Of a stretch of DNA of 59,855 nucleotides, positions 41,157-49,824 are shown one piece after another; position 1 is the first letter of the stretch, and each line of letters opens with the position of its first letter. The notes under the pieces are model-generated. The model had not been told where the DNA came from. It did not search any database and worked only from the letters and a program-made list of their open reading frames with translations. Source of the DNA: Clostridiaceae bacterium (GTDB taxonomy: Bacteria > Bacillota > Clostridia > Oscillospirales > Acutalibacteraceae); assembly GCA_016293225.1 (NCBI GenBank), contig JAEDEQ010000003.1:1-59855 (forward strand), in the 5' to 3' direction. Both the position numbers and the translations under genes were made by a program.

Positions 41157-41690
41157 ATGAGTTATTTATCAATGACTGATTATGATTCGGCAAGCGAAGA
41201 AGTCAAAAGAGAATATGACGACCAGATTGCAAAGCACGGCAGGATAACCAACATGAAGCGTACCCTTTTGCATAACGTTCCGGCTTTCAAAGCCTATATG
41301 GAATGGTACACGCTTTATGACTTGCTTGTTCCCGTTGTGGGTGAGCGCGCAATGTCGCTTTATTCATACGCCATCTCAAGCGGTAACGACTGTCTTGTTT
41401 GTTCAACGTTTTTCAGAAAGATTCTTATTGACTCCGGCGATGATCCCGATAATCCGAAGATTTCTGAAACGGAGGAGCTTCTGATGGATTTCGGCTCTGC
41501 AATCTGCGTTGATCCGCACAATATTCCCGATGAGCTCTATGACAGGCTGAAAGAGCAGTTTACCGAAGAACAGATAGTTCTTCTCATCGCTTTTGCAGGA
41601 ATTATGTATGCCACAAACCTTTTCAATACCGTTGCAAAGGTTCCGCTTGACGAGGTTCTTTATAAATACCGCAAAAAGGAAGATAAATAA
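41157..41690 (+). CDS. AhpD/carboxymuconolactone-decarboxylase-like protein
   Basis: 177 residues, mostly helical. A C-x-x-C motif (NDCLVCSTFFRKIL) sits in the position of the AhpD/CMD redox cysteines. AhpD-like proteins act as small disulfide reductants or as decarboxylases. SD AAGGAG precedes the start, 19 bases after metI, so it belongs to the same operon. Its presence suggests the imported compound is processed by redox chemistry rather than being plain methionine (inference). Confidence 0.8.
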   Translation: MSYLSMTDYDSASEEVKREYDDQIAKHGRITNMKRTLLHNVPAFKAYMEWYTLYDLLVPVVGERAMSLYSYAISSGNDCLVCSTFFRKILIDSGDDPDNPKISETEELLMDFGSAICVDPHNIPDELYDRLKEQFTEEQIVLLIAFAGIMYATNLFNTVAKVPLDEVLYKYRKKEDK

Positions 41691-41703
41691 GGGGTTGTTA
41701 ACG

Positions 41704-42507
41704 ATGAAAGATTTTGAAAACAGGGTTGCTTTTATAACCGGTGCAGCCCACGGACAGGGACGCGCCACAGCTCTTGCGCTCGCTAAGGAGGGCGCTGATA
41801 TCGTTGCTTTTGACGTTGCAAAAAAAATTGAATATCCGAACTATGATTTCGGAACGAACGACGAGCTTGAAACGCTCAAAAAAGAGATTGAGGCGCTCGG
41901 AAGAAAAGCCGTTATCGCCGTCGGTGACGTTCGTGACGACGCGGCCGTTACAGCTGCCGTTGAGAAAGCCATTGAACAGTTCGGAAAAATTGACATTCTT
42001 TTCAACAACGCAGGAATCTGCGCCTATGCAACCGTTGATGAAATGACCGATGATGAGTGGAACGCTATGATTGACATCAACCTCAAAGGACCGTTCAATG
42101 TCACCCGCAGAGTTGTGCCGTATATGAAAAAGGCAAAAAGCGGCGTTATCATTAACAATTCATCGGTAATGGGACTTCGCGGCGGCAACAGACTTTCGCA
42201 TTACACCGCTTCAAAATGGGGACTTACGGGTCTTACAAAGGCGTGGGCTATTGAGCTTGCTCCTTTTAACATCCGCGTTGTCAGCATTCACCCGACCGGA
42301 GTTAACACGCCTATGAACGACGGTCTTGCCGCAATGGAGGGCATGACTCCGATTGAGATTGCCGAGCGTTCGGCAGGCAATCTTCTTCCCGTGCCGTGGA
42401 TTGAGCCGCAGGACGTTGCCGACCTTGTTTTGTTCCTTGCTTCGGACAAGGCAAGATATGCCACGGGTTCGCAGTTCGTCATTGACGCAGGTCTTCTCTC
42501 AGTATGA
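41704..42507 (+). CDS. Short-chain dehydrogenase, mycofactocin-coupled-SDR-like
   Basis: 267 residues. NAD-binding loop TGAAHGQGRATA, NNAG, catalytic Ser in INNSSVMG and Tyr-x-x-x-Lys in HYTASKWG are intact. The GAA-x-GQGR loop and the insert around YPNYDFGTNDELETL resemble the carveol-dehydrogenase/mycofactocin-associated SDR subfamily, though no mycofactocin genes are near. Last gene of the metQNI operon, 13 bases after the AhpD-like gene. It probably oxidises or reduces a hydroxyl or keto group on the imported substrate. Confidence 0.88.
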   Translation: MKDFENRVAFITGAAHGQGRATALALAKEGADIVAFDVAKKIEYPNYDFGTNDELETLKKEIEALGRKAVIAVGDVRDDAAVTAAVEKAIEQFGKIDILFNNAGICAYATVDEMTDDEWNAMIDINLKGPFNVTRRVVPYMKKAKSGVIINNSSVMGLRGGNRLSHYTASKWGLTGLTKAWAIELAPFNIRVVSIHPTGVNTPMNDGLAAMEGMTPIEIAERSAGNLLPVPWIEPQDVADLVLFLASDKARYATGSQFVIDAGLLSV

Positions 42508-42561
42508 CTTATTTTATCGGTTAAGCTCTACGATGATTGTAAGCGTTATCCGACATAACAG

Positions 42562-42606
42562 AACCACACCGAAAGGATTTTTTCTCCGCCCGGTGTGGTT
42601 TTTTTC
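42562..42606 (+). terminator. Terminator of the metQNI-SDR operon
   Basis: Ten-base-pair stem AACCACACCG/CGGTGTGGTT followed by TTTTT. Confidence 0.9.
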
Positions 42607-42646
42607 GCTTTTCTCAAACCGGCTGAGCCTTTTTTTATTCTGTTTG

Positions 42647-42675
42647 TTTACTTTTGTTTCCGTTTATGGTAAAAT
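42647..42675 (+). promoter_or_regulatory. Promoter of the second Cys-x-x-Cys repeat protein
   Basis: TTTACT (42647-42652) and TAAAAT (42670-42675), 17-bp spacer, moderate match. Confidence 0.5.
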
Positions 42676-42736
42676 TTTCCTGCAAATACTTTGTCGAAAA
42701 ATGTCGAAATATACTATACGGAGAGGATATGAAAAA

Positions 42737-45415
42737 ATGAGAACTAATCGTTCAGCAAGGGCGGCGCTTTCGGGCGTTGCTGCCGCCTTATTGCTTGCTG
42801 TCTGCCTTGGGCTTTCTGCGTCATATAAAGACCTTTCGGGCGGCGGTTGGTTTACCGTTTGTTTTGCAAAGGAGACATATATCATTTCATATGATGCAAA
42901 CGGTGGAACCGGCGCTCCCGAGCCGCAGACCAAAAACGGCGGCGAATCAATTAATCTCAGTAAGACCGTTCCTGTTCGTGACGGCCATGTGTTTGTCGGC
43001 TGGTCAACCGATAAGTTTGATGATACGGTGCGCTTTATGCCCGGCGACAGGTTTTCCTATGATACGTCGCTGAAGCTTTATGCGGTTTGGAAAAACGCAA
43101 CTCATGAGCATATTTATATTGACGAAATTATTGAACCCACCTGCACCGAGCGCGGCTATACAAAGCATACCTGCACTGTCTGCAACAATGTGGAAATTGA
43201 CTCCTATGTTCAGGCAACGGGACATGCGGCAAAAACGGAAAAGGCTGTTGCCGCAACCTGCACCGAAGAGGGCAGGACGGAGGGTCTGCGCTGTATGGTT
43301 TGCGGAGTGGTTGTAAAAGGTATTGAACCGGTAAAAGCTCTCGGTCATGATATTGAAATTGATGAAAAGGAGGTCAAGCCCACCTGCGTTGAAAACGGGC
43401 TTACGGCAGGCGGACGCTGCAAACGCTGCGGTTATAAAAGCGAAAGAAAAACCATTCCCGCTCTCGGTCATAACCTTGTCAGGGACGAGGCGAAGGAGGC
43501 AACCTGCACAAAAAGCGGCTGTACCCGGGGCGAGCACTGCACGCGCTGCGATTATAAAACAGGCGGACAAAAGCTTCCTGCCCTCGGTCACAGTTACGTT
43601 ATTGACGAAGCAAAAAATGCAACCTGTACCGAAAGCGGACTGACCGCCGGAAAGCATTGCACGCGCTGCGGATACAGGCAGGCTCAGAATGTCATTGCCG
43701 CCCTCGGCCACAAAATGATACAAGACGAAGCCAAAGAACCCACCTGCACCCAAAGCGGCTATACCTCGGGCGAGCACTGTGCGCGCTGCAATTACAGAAC
43801 CGGGCATAAGACGGTCGCCGCCCTCGGCCATGATTTCAAAACCGGAAAAGCCGTGCCGCCAACCTGCACCAAAACGGGACTTACCGGGGGAAAGGTCTGC
43901 AAACGCTGCGGTCTTAAAACCGAGCAGAAAACCGTTCCCGCCCTCGGACATTATATTGTTGTTGACGCCGCAAAGGACGCAACCTGCACCGAAAGCGGAC
44001 TGACCGCCGGAAAGCATTGCACGCGCTGCGATTACAGAACGGTTCAGAATGTTATTGCGCCGCTCGGACATGACATTGCGACCGACAAGGCTAAAGAGCC
44101 CACCTGCACCGAACCCGGGCTTTCACAGGGAAAGCACTGCAAACGCTGCAGCTATAAGGTTGCGCAGAAGAGTATTCCGGCGTTGGGACATAAGCTTGTT
44201 GAAGTTGCCGGAAAAAAGCCCACCTGCACCAAGTCGGGCTGCACCGCGTGGCAAAAGTGCGAGCGTTGCAGCTATAAAACAGAGAGTAAAACCGTTCCGG
44301 CAACGGGTCATTACATAATAAATGACACGGCAAAAAGCGCAACCTGTACCAAAAGCGGCCTTACGGCAGGAAAGCATTGCACGCGCTGCGATTACAGGGT
44401 TGAGCAGGACGTCATTGCTCCTCTCGGCCACTCAATGGTTGAGGATAAAAAGCAGGAGGCCACCTGTACCCGTACCGGGCTTGAAAAGGGCAGTCACTGC
44501 AAGCGCTGCGGCTTCAAAACATCGCGGAAGGTCATTCCAAAAAAGGCACATTCATATGTTAAAAACGTTAAACGCGCAACGACGTCAAAGGACGGTCTAA
44601 TCGCCTACAGATGCAGTATGTGCAATGCTTTAAAGGGCAAGGCACAGGTTGTTTTCATGATAAAAAGCGCCGTTCTTTCAAAAACAAGCTTTGTTTATAC
44701 GGGTAAAGCGGCGGCGCCGGAATATATTGTCAAGGACAGGAACAATAATTCCCTGAAAGCAGGAAGAGATTATGTTGTAACTTATTCCGGAAATAAAACC
44801 GTCGGAAAGGCTCTTGCAAAAATCACCTTCAAGGGCAATTATCAGGGCGAAAAAACTCTTTCGTTCAGGATACTTCCGGCTGCGGCCAAAAAGCTCAGCG
44901 TGACTAAAATTACCTCCTCGTCGTTAAAGGCAGCGTGGAGCAAGGTTTATGGTGCAAGCGGATACAAGGCTTCCCTTTATAAAAACGGAAGCTGCGTAAG
45001 AACTGTTGATACTGCCAAAAACTCGGTTGTGTTTAAAAATCTTGATTCCGGAAGCAAGTATACGGTAAAAATTCAGGCGTACGTTTATATCGGAAGCACC
45101 AAAGCATATTCACCGCGGTACAAAAGCGTCAATACCGCCACAAAAGCAGCGGCTCCAAAACTTACAGTTTCCGCAGAGAAAAAGCAGGCAAGGCTTTCGT
45201 GGAGCAAAATCTCCGGTGCAAAAAGCTATGCCGTTTACTACAGCACAAACAAAAACAGCGGCTTCAAAAAAATCACCTCATCGGCGAATCACCGTGTTAT
45301 TAAAAAACTGAAAACAGGAGAAAGGTATTACTTTAAAGTTATCGCCGTTAAAAACAAGAAGAACGGTCCGCAGTACACAGCGTTCAGCAACACTGTTTCC
45401 GCCGTAATAAAATAA
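42737..45415 (+). CDS. Secreted protein with InlB B-repeat, twelve Cys-x-x-Cys repeats and FN3 domains
   Basis: 892 residues from the ATG at 42737 (GGAGAGG upstream). A signal-like segment (ALSGVAAALLLAVCLGLSAS) is followed by one Listeria-Bacteroides/InlB B-repeat (YDANGGTGAPEPQT..GHVFVGWSTDKFDD..LYAVW). Then come twelve 40-residue units of the form PTC-T-x-x-G-x-x-x-G-x-HC-x-RC-x-Y-K..I-P-ALGH. At DNA level the units keep an exact 120-bp register from 43138 to about 44580. A YTGKAAAPEYIVKD domain and two FN3-like domains close the protein. It is paralogous to the 5.6-kb protein. Function unknown; probable surface or matrix role. Confidence 0.85.
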   Translation: MRTNRSARAALSGVAAALLLAVCLGLSASYKDLSGGGWFTVCFAKETYIISYDANGGTGAPEPQTKNGGESINLSKTVPVRDGHVFVGWSTDKFDDTVRFMPGDRFSYDTSLKLYAVWKNATHEHIYIDEIIEPTCTERGYTKHTCTVCNNVEIDSYVQATGHAAKTEKAVAATCTEEGRTEGLRCMVCGVVVKGIEPVKALGHDIEIDEKEVKPTCVENGLTAGGRCKRCGYKSERKTIPALGHNLVRDEAKEATCTKSGCTRGEHCTRCDYKTGGQKLPALGHSYVIDEAKNATCTESGLTAGKHCTRCGYRQAQNVIAALGHKMIQDEAKEPTCTQSGYTSGEHCARCNYRTGHKTVAALGHDFKTGKAVPPTCTKTGLTGGKVCKRCGLKTEQKTVPALGHYIVVDAAKDATCTESGLTAGKHCTRCDYRTVQNVIAPLGHDIATDKAKEPTCTEPGLSQGKHCKRCSYKVAQKSIPALGHKLVEVAGKKPTCTKSGCTAWQKCERCSYKTESKTVPATGHYIINDTAKSATCTKSGLTAGKHCTRCDYRVEQDVIAPLGHSMVEDKKQEATCTRTGLEKGSHCKRCGFKTSRKVIPKKAHSYVKNVKRATTSKDGLIAYRCSMCNALKGKAQVVFMIKSAVLSKTSFVYTGKAAAPEYIVKDRNNNSLKAGRDYVVTYSGNKTVGKALAKITFKGNYQGEKTLSFRILPAAAKKLSVTKITSSSLKAAWSKVYGASGYKASLYKNGSCVRTVDTAKNSVVFKNLDSGSKYTVKIQAYVYIGSTKAYSPRYKSVNTATKAAAPKLTVSAEKKQARLSWSKISGAKSYAVYYSTNKNSGFKKITSSANHRVIKKLKTGERYYFKVIAVKNKKNGPQYTAFSNTVSAVIK
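43138..44580 (+). repeat. Twelve in-phase 120-bp coding repeats
   Basis: The sequence CACCTGCACC or AACCTGCACC recurs at 43138, 43258, 43378 and every 120 bp to 44458 without indels. Such an array can gain or lose whole units by recombination. Confidence 0.85.
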
Positions 45416-45643
45416 AAAAATCATAGCTTAAAGGCTTTTCTGCGCTTTGTTTCTGCAGATTAATATCAACGAAATTTATTAGTGGCCGATTCACACATAA
45501 TATTCCGAGAACAAAGCAAAATATCATTATATATGAGATATCAGCATTTCGACTGTTTTTTCAAAAGATAATATTGCACCGAAACGACCGAAAACCTGAG
45601 TATTTGCTCCGTCGGGTCAAAACAAAATTAACAGGAGATCAAC

Positions 45644-46696
45644 ATGGATTCGATTTTAGTATTTTGGAATCAGATGACGGCAAATCCGCTGCTGTTCATT
45701 GCCGTTGCGCTTACAATCGGAGTTATCCTTGTCAACGGCTGGACGGACGCGCCGAATGCCATTGCCACCTGCGTTGTAACCCGCTGTATGTCTGCGCGCG
45801 CGGCGATAATTATGGCGGCCGTTTTCAATTTCCTCGGAGTGTTCATAATGACGCTTGTTAATGCAACCGTTGCGGAAACCATCACAAAAATGGTGGACTT
45901 CGGAGATGACCCGGATGTTGCGATAATATCGCTGAGCGCGGCGCTGTTTGCAATTGTGCTCTGGGCCGTACTTGCATGGGTCTTCGGAATACCCACAAGC
46001 GAAAGCCATGCTCTCATTGCAGGACTTACGGGCAGTGCAATTGCCCTCCACGGAAATCTCGGCGGAGTGAACGGCGGCGAGTGGGTCAAGGTCATATACG
46101 GTATAGTCATTTCGGTTCTGCTGGGCTTCGGGCTCGGCTGGCTTGTGTGCAAGCTTGTTACGGTAATTTTTTACAATGTGAACAGAGCGAAAACCGAGCC
46201 GTTTTTCAAAGGCGCTCAGATAGTCGGAGCCGCCTCAATGGCGTTCATGCACGGCGCGCAGGACGGGCAGAAATTCATGGGTGTTATTTTGCTTTGCGTT
46301 TATATGTCGCAGGGTCAGACGCTCCCGTCGGATATCCACATACCCATCTGGCTGATGGCTGTCTGCTCGGTGGTCATGGCATTGGGAACGGCAATGGGCG
46401 GCAAGAAGATTATAAAATCTGTAGGCATGGACATGGTAAAGCTTGAAAAATACCAAGGATTTTCGGCAGATATAGCCGCCGCTCTGGCACTTCTTTTTTG
46501 TTCGGTTTTCAGTCTTCCGGTTTCAACCACTCATGCAAAAACAACGTCTATTATGGGAGTCGGCGCAGTAAAGCGTGTTTCGGCAATTAATTTCGGTGTC
46601 GTTAAGGAAATGGTGCTGACGTGGGTGCTGACATTTCCGGGCTGCGGTCTTGTCGGCTTTCTGATGACAAAGCTGTTTATGGCAATATTTACCTGA
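45644..46696 (+). CDS. Inorganic phosphate transporter, PiT family
   Basis: 350 residues with about ten membrane helices. The two PiT signature loops are present as NGWTDAPNAIAT (first half) and HGAQDGQKFMG (second half), and GIPTSESHALIAGLTGSA and LPVSTTHAKTTSIMGVG are family blocks. It couples phosphate entry to H+ or Na+. AGGAG lies 6 bases upstream. The DUF47 gene follows and forms the usual pair. The gap 45416-45643 before it is AT-rich with no convincing promoter or terminator. Confidence 0.93.
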   Translation: MDSILVFWNQMTANPLLFIAVALTIGVILVNGWTDAPNAIATCVVTRCMSARAAIIMAAVFNFLGVFIMTLVNATVAETITKMVDFGDDPDVAIISLSAALFAIVLWAVLAWVFGIPTSESHALIAGLTGSAIALHGNLGGVNGGEWVKVIYGIVISVLLGFGLGWLVCKLVTVIFYNVNRAKTEPFFKGAQIVGAASMAFMHGAQDGQKFMGVILLCVYMSQGQTLPSDIHIPIWLMAVCSVVMALGTAMGGKKIIKSVGMDMVKLEKYQGFSADIAAALALLFCSVFSLPVSTTHAKTTSIMGVGAVKRVSAINFGVVKEMVLTWVLTFPGCGLVGFLMTKLFMAIFT

Positions 46697-46719
46697 TTTA
46701 ACTGAAAGGAGTTTTGAAT

Positions 46720-47340
46720 ATGGCTAAAAGCGATAGGTTTTACTTTGACAATTTTGCGCAGACTGCCGCGCTTTCAAAAAAGGCCGCCTTATATCTTGTT
46801 GAGTGCCTGAAAAATTATGATGCGGACAAGATAACCTCAATGCTTGACGAGATGCACAGCATTGAGCACAGCGCGGACAAGAAAAAGCACGAGATGAACG
46901 CGGCGCTCGTCAAGGCGTTTGTAACGCCCGTTGACCGCGAAGACCTTGATATGCTCAGCCAAAAGCTTGACGATGTGATTGATGAGCTTGAAGAAATTCT
47001 TCAGAAGTTTTATATTTACGATATCCGCACGATCCGTCCGGACGCGATAGAATTTGCCGAAAAGCTTGTGACCGCGTGCGAGCTTATCAGCAGCGCAATG
47101 ACTGAGTTCAAAAGCTTTAAAAAATCAAAAAAGATAAGCAGCCTGATTATTGAGTTGAATAATGTTGAAGAGGAGTGCGACAGGCTTTACCTCACTTCAA
47201 TGCGCGCGCTCACAAGCGATACGGCCGATGTGCTTGAAAACGTTTCATGGAGAAAGATATATGACTGTTTTGAATCGTGCGCCGATGCGTGCGAGCACGT
47301 CAGCGAATGTATCGGCTCGGTTATAATGAAAAACACCTGA
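46720..47340 (+). CDS. DUF47 PhoU-like protein
   Basis: 206 residues, helical, of the DUF47/Pit accessory type (FDNFAQTAALSKKAALYLVECL; MHSIEHSADKKKHEM; FVTPVDREDLDMLSQKLDDVIDELEE). These PhoU-like regulators are nearly always adjacent to a PiT transporter and control it. ATG at 46720 with AAAGGAG upstream, 23 bases after the transporter. Confidence 0.93.
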   Translation: MAKSDRFYFDNFAQTAALSKKAALYLVECLKNYDADKITSMLDEMHSIEHSADKKKHEMNAALVKAFVTPVDREDLDMLSQKLDDVIDELEEILQKFYIYDIRTIRPDAIEFAEKLVTACELISSAMTEFKSFKKSKKISSLIIELNNVEEECDRLYLTSMRALTSDTADVLENVSWRKIYDCFESCADACEHVSECIGSVIMKNT

Positions 47341-47415
47341 CCTTGGCAGTGATAAAAAGAGTCGGTATATTTAATTAAAATAATAAAAATCTTGAAACCC
47401 CTTGCTTAAAAGGGC

Positions 47416-47459
47416 ACTGAAAAAGTCAGATCTACATGGGTAGGTCTGGCTTTTTCAGT
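47416..47459. terminator. Bidirectional terminator, perfect 20-bp stem
   Basis: A 20-bp stem (three G-U pairs as RNA) with loop ATGG, its outer arms being A5 and T5 tracts. It ends the PiT-DUF47 transcript and marks the edge of the ordinary backbone. Confidence 0.75.
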
Positions 47460-47523
47460 TAAAAAATGGCCTCTTCACGGAAAGATGGGGAATTAACTAA
47501 AAAAATTAAAAATAAATATTGAA

Positions 47524-47592
47524 AAAGAGCATAGGAAGCTCCAAAATGGTAGTTGCTCAGACAAACCGTGAAAGGAGAAACCTATGCTCTTT
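47524..47592 (+). promoter_or_regulatory. Inverted repeat that buries a start codon
   Basis: AAAGAGCATAGG (47524-47535) pairs with CCTATGCTCTTT (47581-47592). The second arm contains the ATG at 47584 of the fragment below, so in an RNA started upstream the start codon would be masked. This is a device known from insertion-sequence transposase genes. Confidence 0.5.
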
Positions 47593-47708
47593 CTTGAAGA
47601 TATCAAAATTGTATTAAAAAGTCAAGGTTTTGAGGCTAAACAAATATCATTCAGCCCAACAAATGACAGTGCGGTGGTATGTTTTAAAAGCACAAGGAAA
47701 ACCAAGTA
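47584..47708 (+). pseudogene. 5' fragment of an unrecognised, probably mobile-element gene
   Basis: The frame starts MLFLEDIKIVLKSQGFEAKQISF with a good SD (GAAAGGAG) and looks coding for about 40 residues. It then runs into the antisense of the neighbouring gene's 3' end and stops at 47778. The rest of the original gene is missing. No family recognised; the masked start codon suggests a transposase or similar gene. Confidence 0.4.
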
Positions 47709-49349
47709 TCATTTCTTTATAAGCACAATTGCTTGCTTTCCTAGAAGATTCCATCTCGCTTCAAAGATTGAAATATTATAAGAAACCCTGCCGAGTATGG
47801 GATCGGTCAGCCAGACGTATTCATCGGAATACCCTGTCAGAACCAAAACATGAGTTCCGCGTGGGTATTGAAAATATTTGGCTTTCCCGTTTGCCTGTGG
47901 AATATACCACGAGTTGACGGATTGGGGATTATTCATTTTATAGGTTGCCCAAACGATTGCGGGACGTCCGCTTGATATCTGACATAGCAGCTCTTTAAAG
48001 GTGCAGCCTGTAATTTTAACGGCAGCATGAGAACCTTTTCTTTCATCAATGATTTTTTGAAGTGATTTTGTTATGACCGGGGAGAAAGCACCGTAACCCG
48101 GATTGCCGCTTGTATATGTTCCCTTAGGATCTCCTACAAATTTTTTGTTGATATCGGGGCCGTAGCACTTCCCGTTTTTATAAATAATATTTTCGCGCGG
48201 TATTGCTTTTACCATTTGGTCAAGAGTGACGTTATAGCCGTAATACTTTAAAAGCTGAACCGAAGCCGCAGCTTCGCAGCCTGTGGGGTAGGACGGAAAC
48301 TGATTGACAAATGCAACATTCATCGGATTAACGTAAACCGTAAAAGAAGCGCGTTTTCCGTTTTTTGATTTAACGGTTATTTTTGCCGAACCGACCTTTA
48401 ATCCTTGAAATTTACCTTTTGAGTTTATTGAAACAACAGAAGGTGCAGAGCTTTTATATGTATATGTTTTGCAGGCATAGCCTTTCGGAACAATAATTTT
48501 TGCGGTTTTGGTTTTGCCTATTGCAATTGTATAAGACGATTTTTCAGAAGAAATGCTTTTAGGAAGAGGACAAACAGTAACCTTGCAGACTGCCTTTTGG
48601 CCGTTATATGTTGTGACCGAAACGTTTGCCGAGCCTGTTTTCTTAGCGGTAAAAATACCGTCTTTTGAATAGGCAAGAATTTTGGGCTTGTTTGTGGAAA
48701 AATTATAAATTCTGCAAGCTTCATTTTTCTTGAAAGAAGCCGTAAATTTGAAAGATTCACCGACACCGAGCGTTATGTTGGCTGCGTTAAGCTTCACCGA
48801 CGACGGAGCATCTTTAACCGTAACCTTGCAGACTGCCTTTTGGCCGTTATACGTTGTGACCGAAACGTTTGCCGAGCCTGTTTTCTTAGCGGTAAAAATA
48901 CCGTCTTTTGAATAGGCAAGAATTTTGGGCTTGTTTGTGGAAAAATTATAAATTCTGCAAGCTTCATTTTTCTTGAAAGAAGCCGTAAATTTGAAAGATT
49001 CACCGACACCGAGCGTTATGTTGGCTGCGTTAAGCTTCACTGACGACGGAGCTTCTTTTATCGTCAGAAAAACGGTATGTTGTTTTTGATTATTGTCTGT
49101 ATAGGCAACTTCTGTGTTTCCAATCGCCAGAGCCGTTGCGCCGTCTGACGAAATACTAACAAAATTTGGGTCATAAGCGCAATTATCAACACTGTCAAAT
49201 CCATCAAGCGGAACTGTTTCACCAATTCCGACTGTGTATTCCAAATCATTATCAGCAGCAAAGCCTTGAATACAAAATATCATCATCAATATTGTGATAA
49301 CAGACAATACTGCAAATACGCTTTTAATCTTGTAATTAAATTGCTTCAT
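47709..49349 (-). CDS. Secreted C39-like cysteine peptidase with Ig-like repeats
   Basis: 546 residues from the ATG at 49349 (GGAGG 9 bases upstream). The signal peptide ends near QGFAA. Three BIG2-like domains follow: two nearly identical 81-residue units (99-179 and 180-259) and a third (about 260-341). The C-terminal domain is of Peptidase_C39_2 type, with FPSYPTGCEAAASVQLLKYYGY (catalytic Cys near 358) and GTHVLVLTGYSDEYVWLTDP (His and Asp). The role may be wall peptide or protein cleavage. The lower G+C content and flanking fragments mark it as accessory. A 12-bp inverted repeat covers its promoter. Confidence 0.82.
   Translation of the reverse strand: MKQFNYKIKSVFAVLSVITILMMIFCIQGFAADNDLEYTVGIGETVPLDGFDSVDNCAYDPNFVSISSDGATALAIGNTEVAYTDNNQKQHTVFLTIKEAPSSVKLNAANITLGVGESFKFTASFKKNEACRIYNFSTNKPKILAYSKDGIFTAKKTGSANVSVTTYNGQKAVCKVTVKDAPSSVKLNAANITLGVGESFKFTASFKKNEACRIYNFSTNKPKILAYSKDGIFTAKKTGSANVSVTTYNGQKAVCKVTVCPLPKSISSEKSSYTIAIGKTKTAKIIVPKGYACKTYTYKSSAPSVVSINSKGKFQGLKVGSAKITVKSKNGKRASFTVYVNPMNVAFVNQFPSYPTGCEAAASVQLLKYYGYNVTLDQMVKAIPRENIIYKNGKCYGPDINKKFVGDPKGTYTSGNPGYGAFSPVITKSLQKIIDERKGSHAAVKITGCTFKELLCQISSGRPAIVWATYKMNNPQSVNSWYIPQANGKAKYFQYPRGTHVLVLTGYSDEYVWLTDPILGRVSYNISIFEARWNLLGKQAIVLIKK
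48586..49054 (-). repeat. Recent 243-bp tandem duplication inside the C39-like gene
   Basis: Two adjacent 243-bp units are nearly identical at DNA level, differing at only a handful of positions (for example TATATG versus TATACG). They encode two copies of one 81-residue Ig-like domain, so the duplication is recent and can expand or contract. Confidence 0.85.
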
Positions 49350-49376
49350 ATAATTATCCCTCCGTGTATTCAAAAT

Positions 49377-49417
49377 GGATGTAGTTTTCATGTGCAGAAA
49401 TTATAAAAACTACATCC
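49377..49417 (-). promoter_or_regulatory. Inverted repeat around the C39-like gene promoter
   Basis: GGATGTAGTTTT and AAAACTACATCC (12-bp arms, 17-bp loop). The minus-strand TATAAT (49400-49405) abuts one arm, with a poor -35 (TATTAA). The repeat could be an operator or an RNA hairpin in the leader. Confidence 0.45.
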
Positions 49418-49433
49418 AGACTTTAATAATGTG

Positions 49434-49608
49434 CTACACCACAAGAACAGTTACTTTTATCAAGTATGCATCGTTATCTTCAAACAAATACTTTTCTTCA
49501 TCGAAATTGCTGCATGATTCTTTTAGCTTTTGCTCAGCTTCCTTACTTTTTAAAATAAGCAATCTTTTCTTTTCAGCATAATGCTCACATACAACACGAT
49601 AAGTATAA
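49434..49608 (-). pseudogene. Minus-strand 3' gene fragment, unrecognised
   Basis: The minus frame ending at 49434 reads YRVVCEHYAEKKRLLILKSK..EEKYLFEDNDAYLIKVTVLVV, a Lys/Glu-rich pattern that looks coding. No start or SD is present and its 5' side overlaps another fragment in the opposite sense. Possibly a transposase remnant; not assigned. Confidence 0.3.
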
Positions 49609-49824
49609 CATTTTGCAGGTGTTATCGCTTTCGAAAAAGTCATCGAACACAGTTCTGTTGTGGATTTTAAAAGAGACGATGATTTGGGTTCATCTGTATA
49701 TGGTAAAACAACACTATATAAAAGTGCAGGCGAAAGCAATATGATTGCTAACCCTTATTCAAATCATGATAATTGGGTTTGGGCTAAATGTAGTATCAAA
49801 CTCTTTTTTCAGCAAAAAAATTGA
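49609..49824 (+). pseudogene. Plus-strand 3' gene fragment, unrecognised
   Basis: An open frame without start ends SSVYGKTTLYKSAGES..SNHDNWVWAKCSIKLFF and stops at 49824. Composition is coding-like but the 5' part is missing. No family recognised. Confidence 0.3.

Noticed and set aside
43004..44071. Long minus-strand open frame of 355 codons
   Set aside because: It is antisense to the repeat region of the 42.7-kb gene; its Gly/Ala/Phe repeats are the mirror of the 120-bp units and it has no SD or promoter.
43138..44580. CRISPR-like regular repeats
   Set aside because: Spacing is a constant 120 bp, the repeats are coding in one frame and there are no unique spacers or cas genes.
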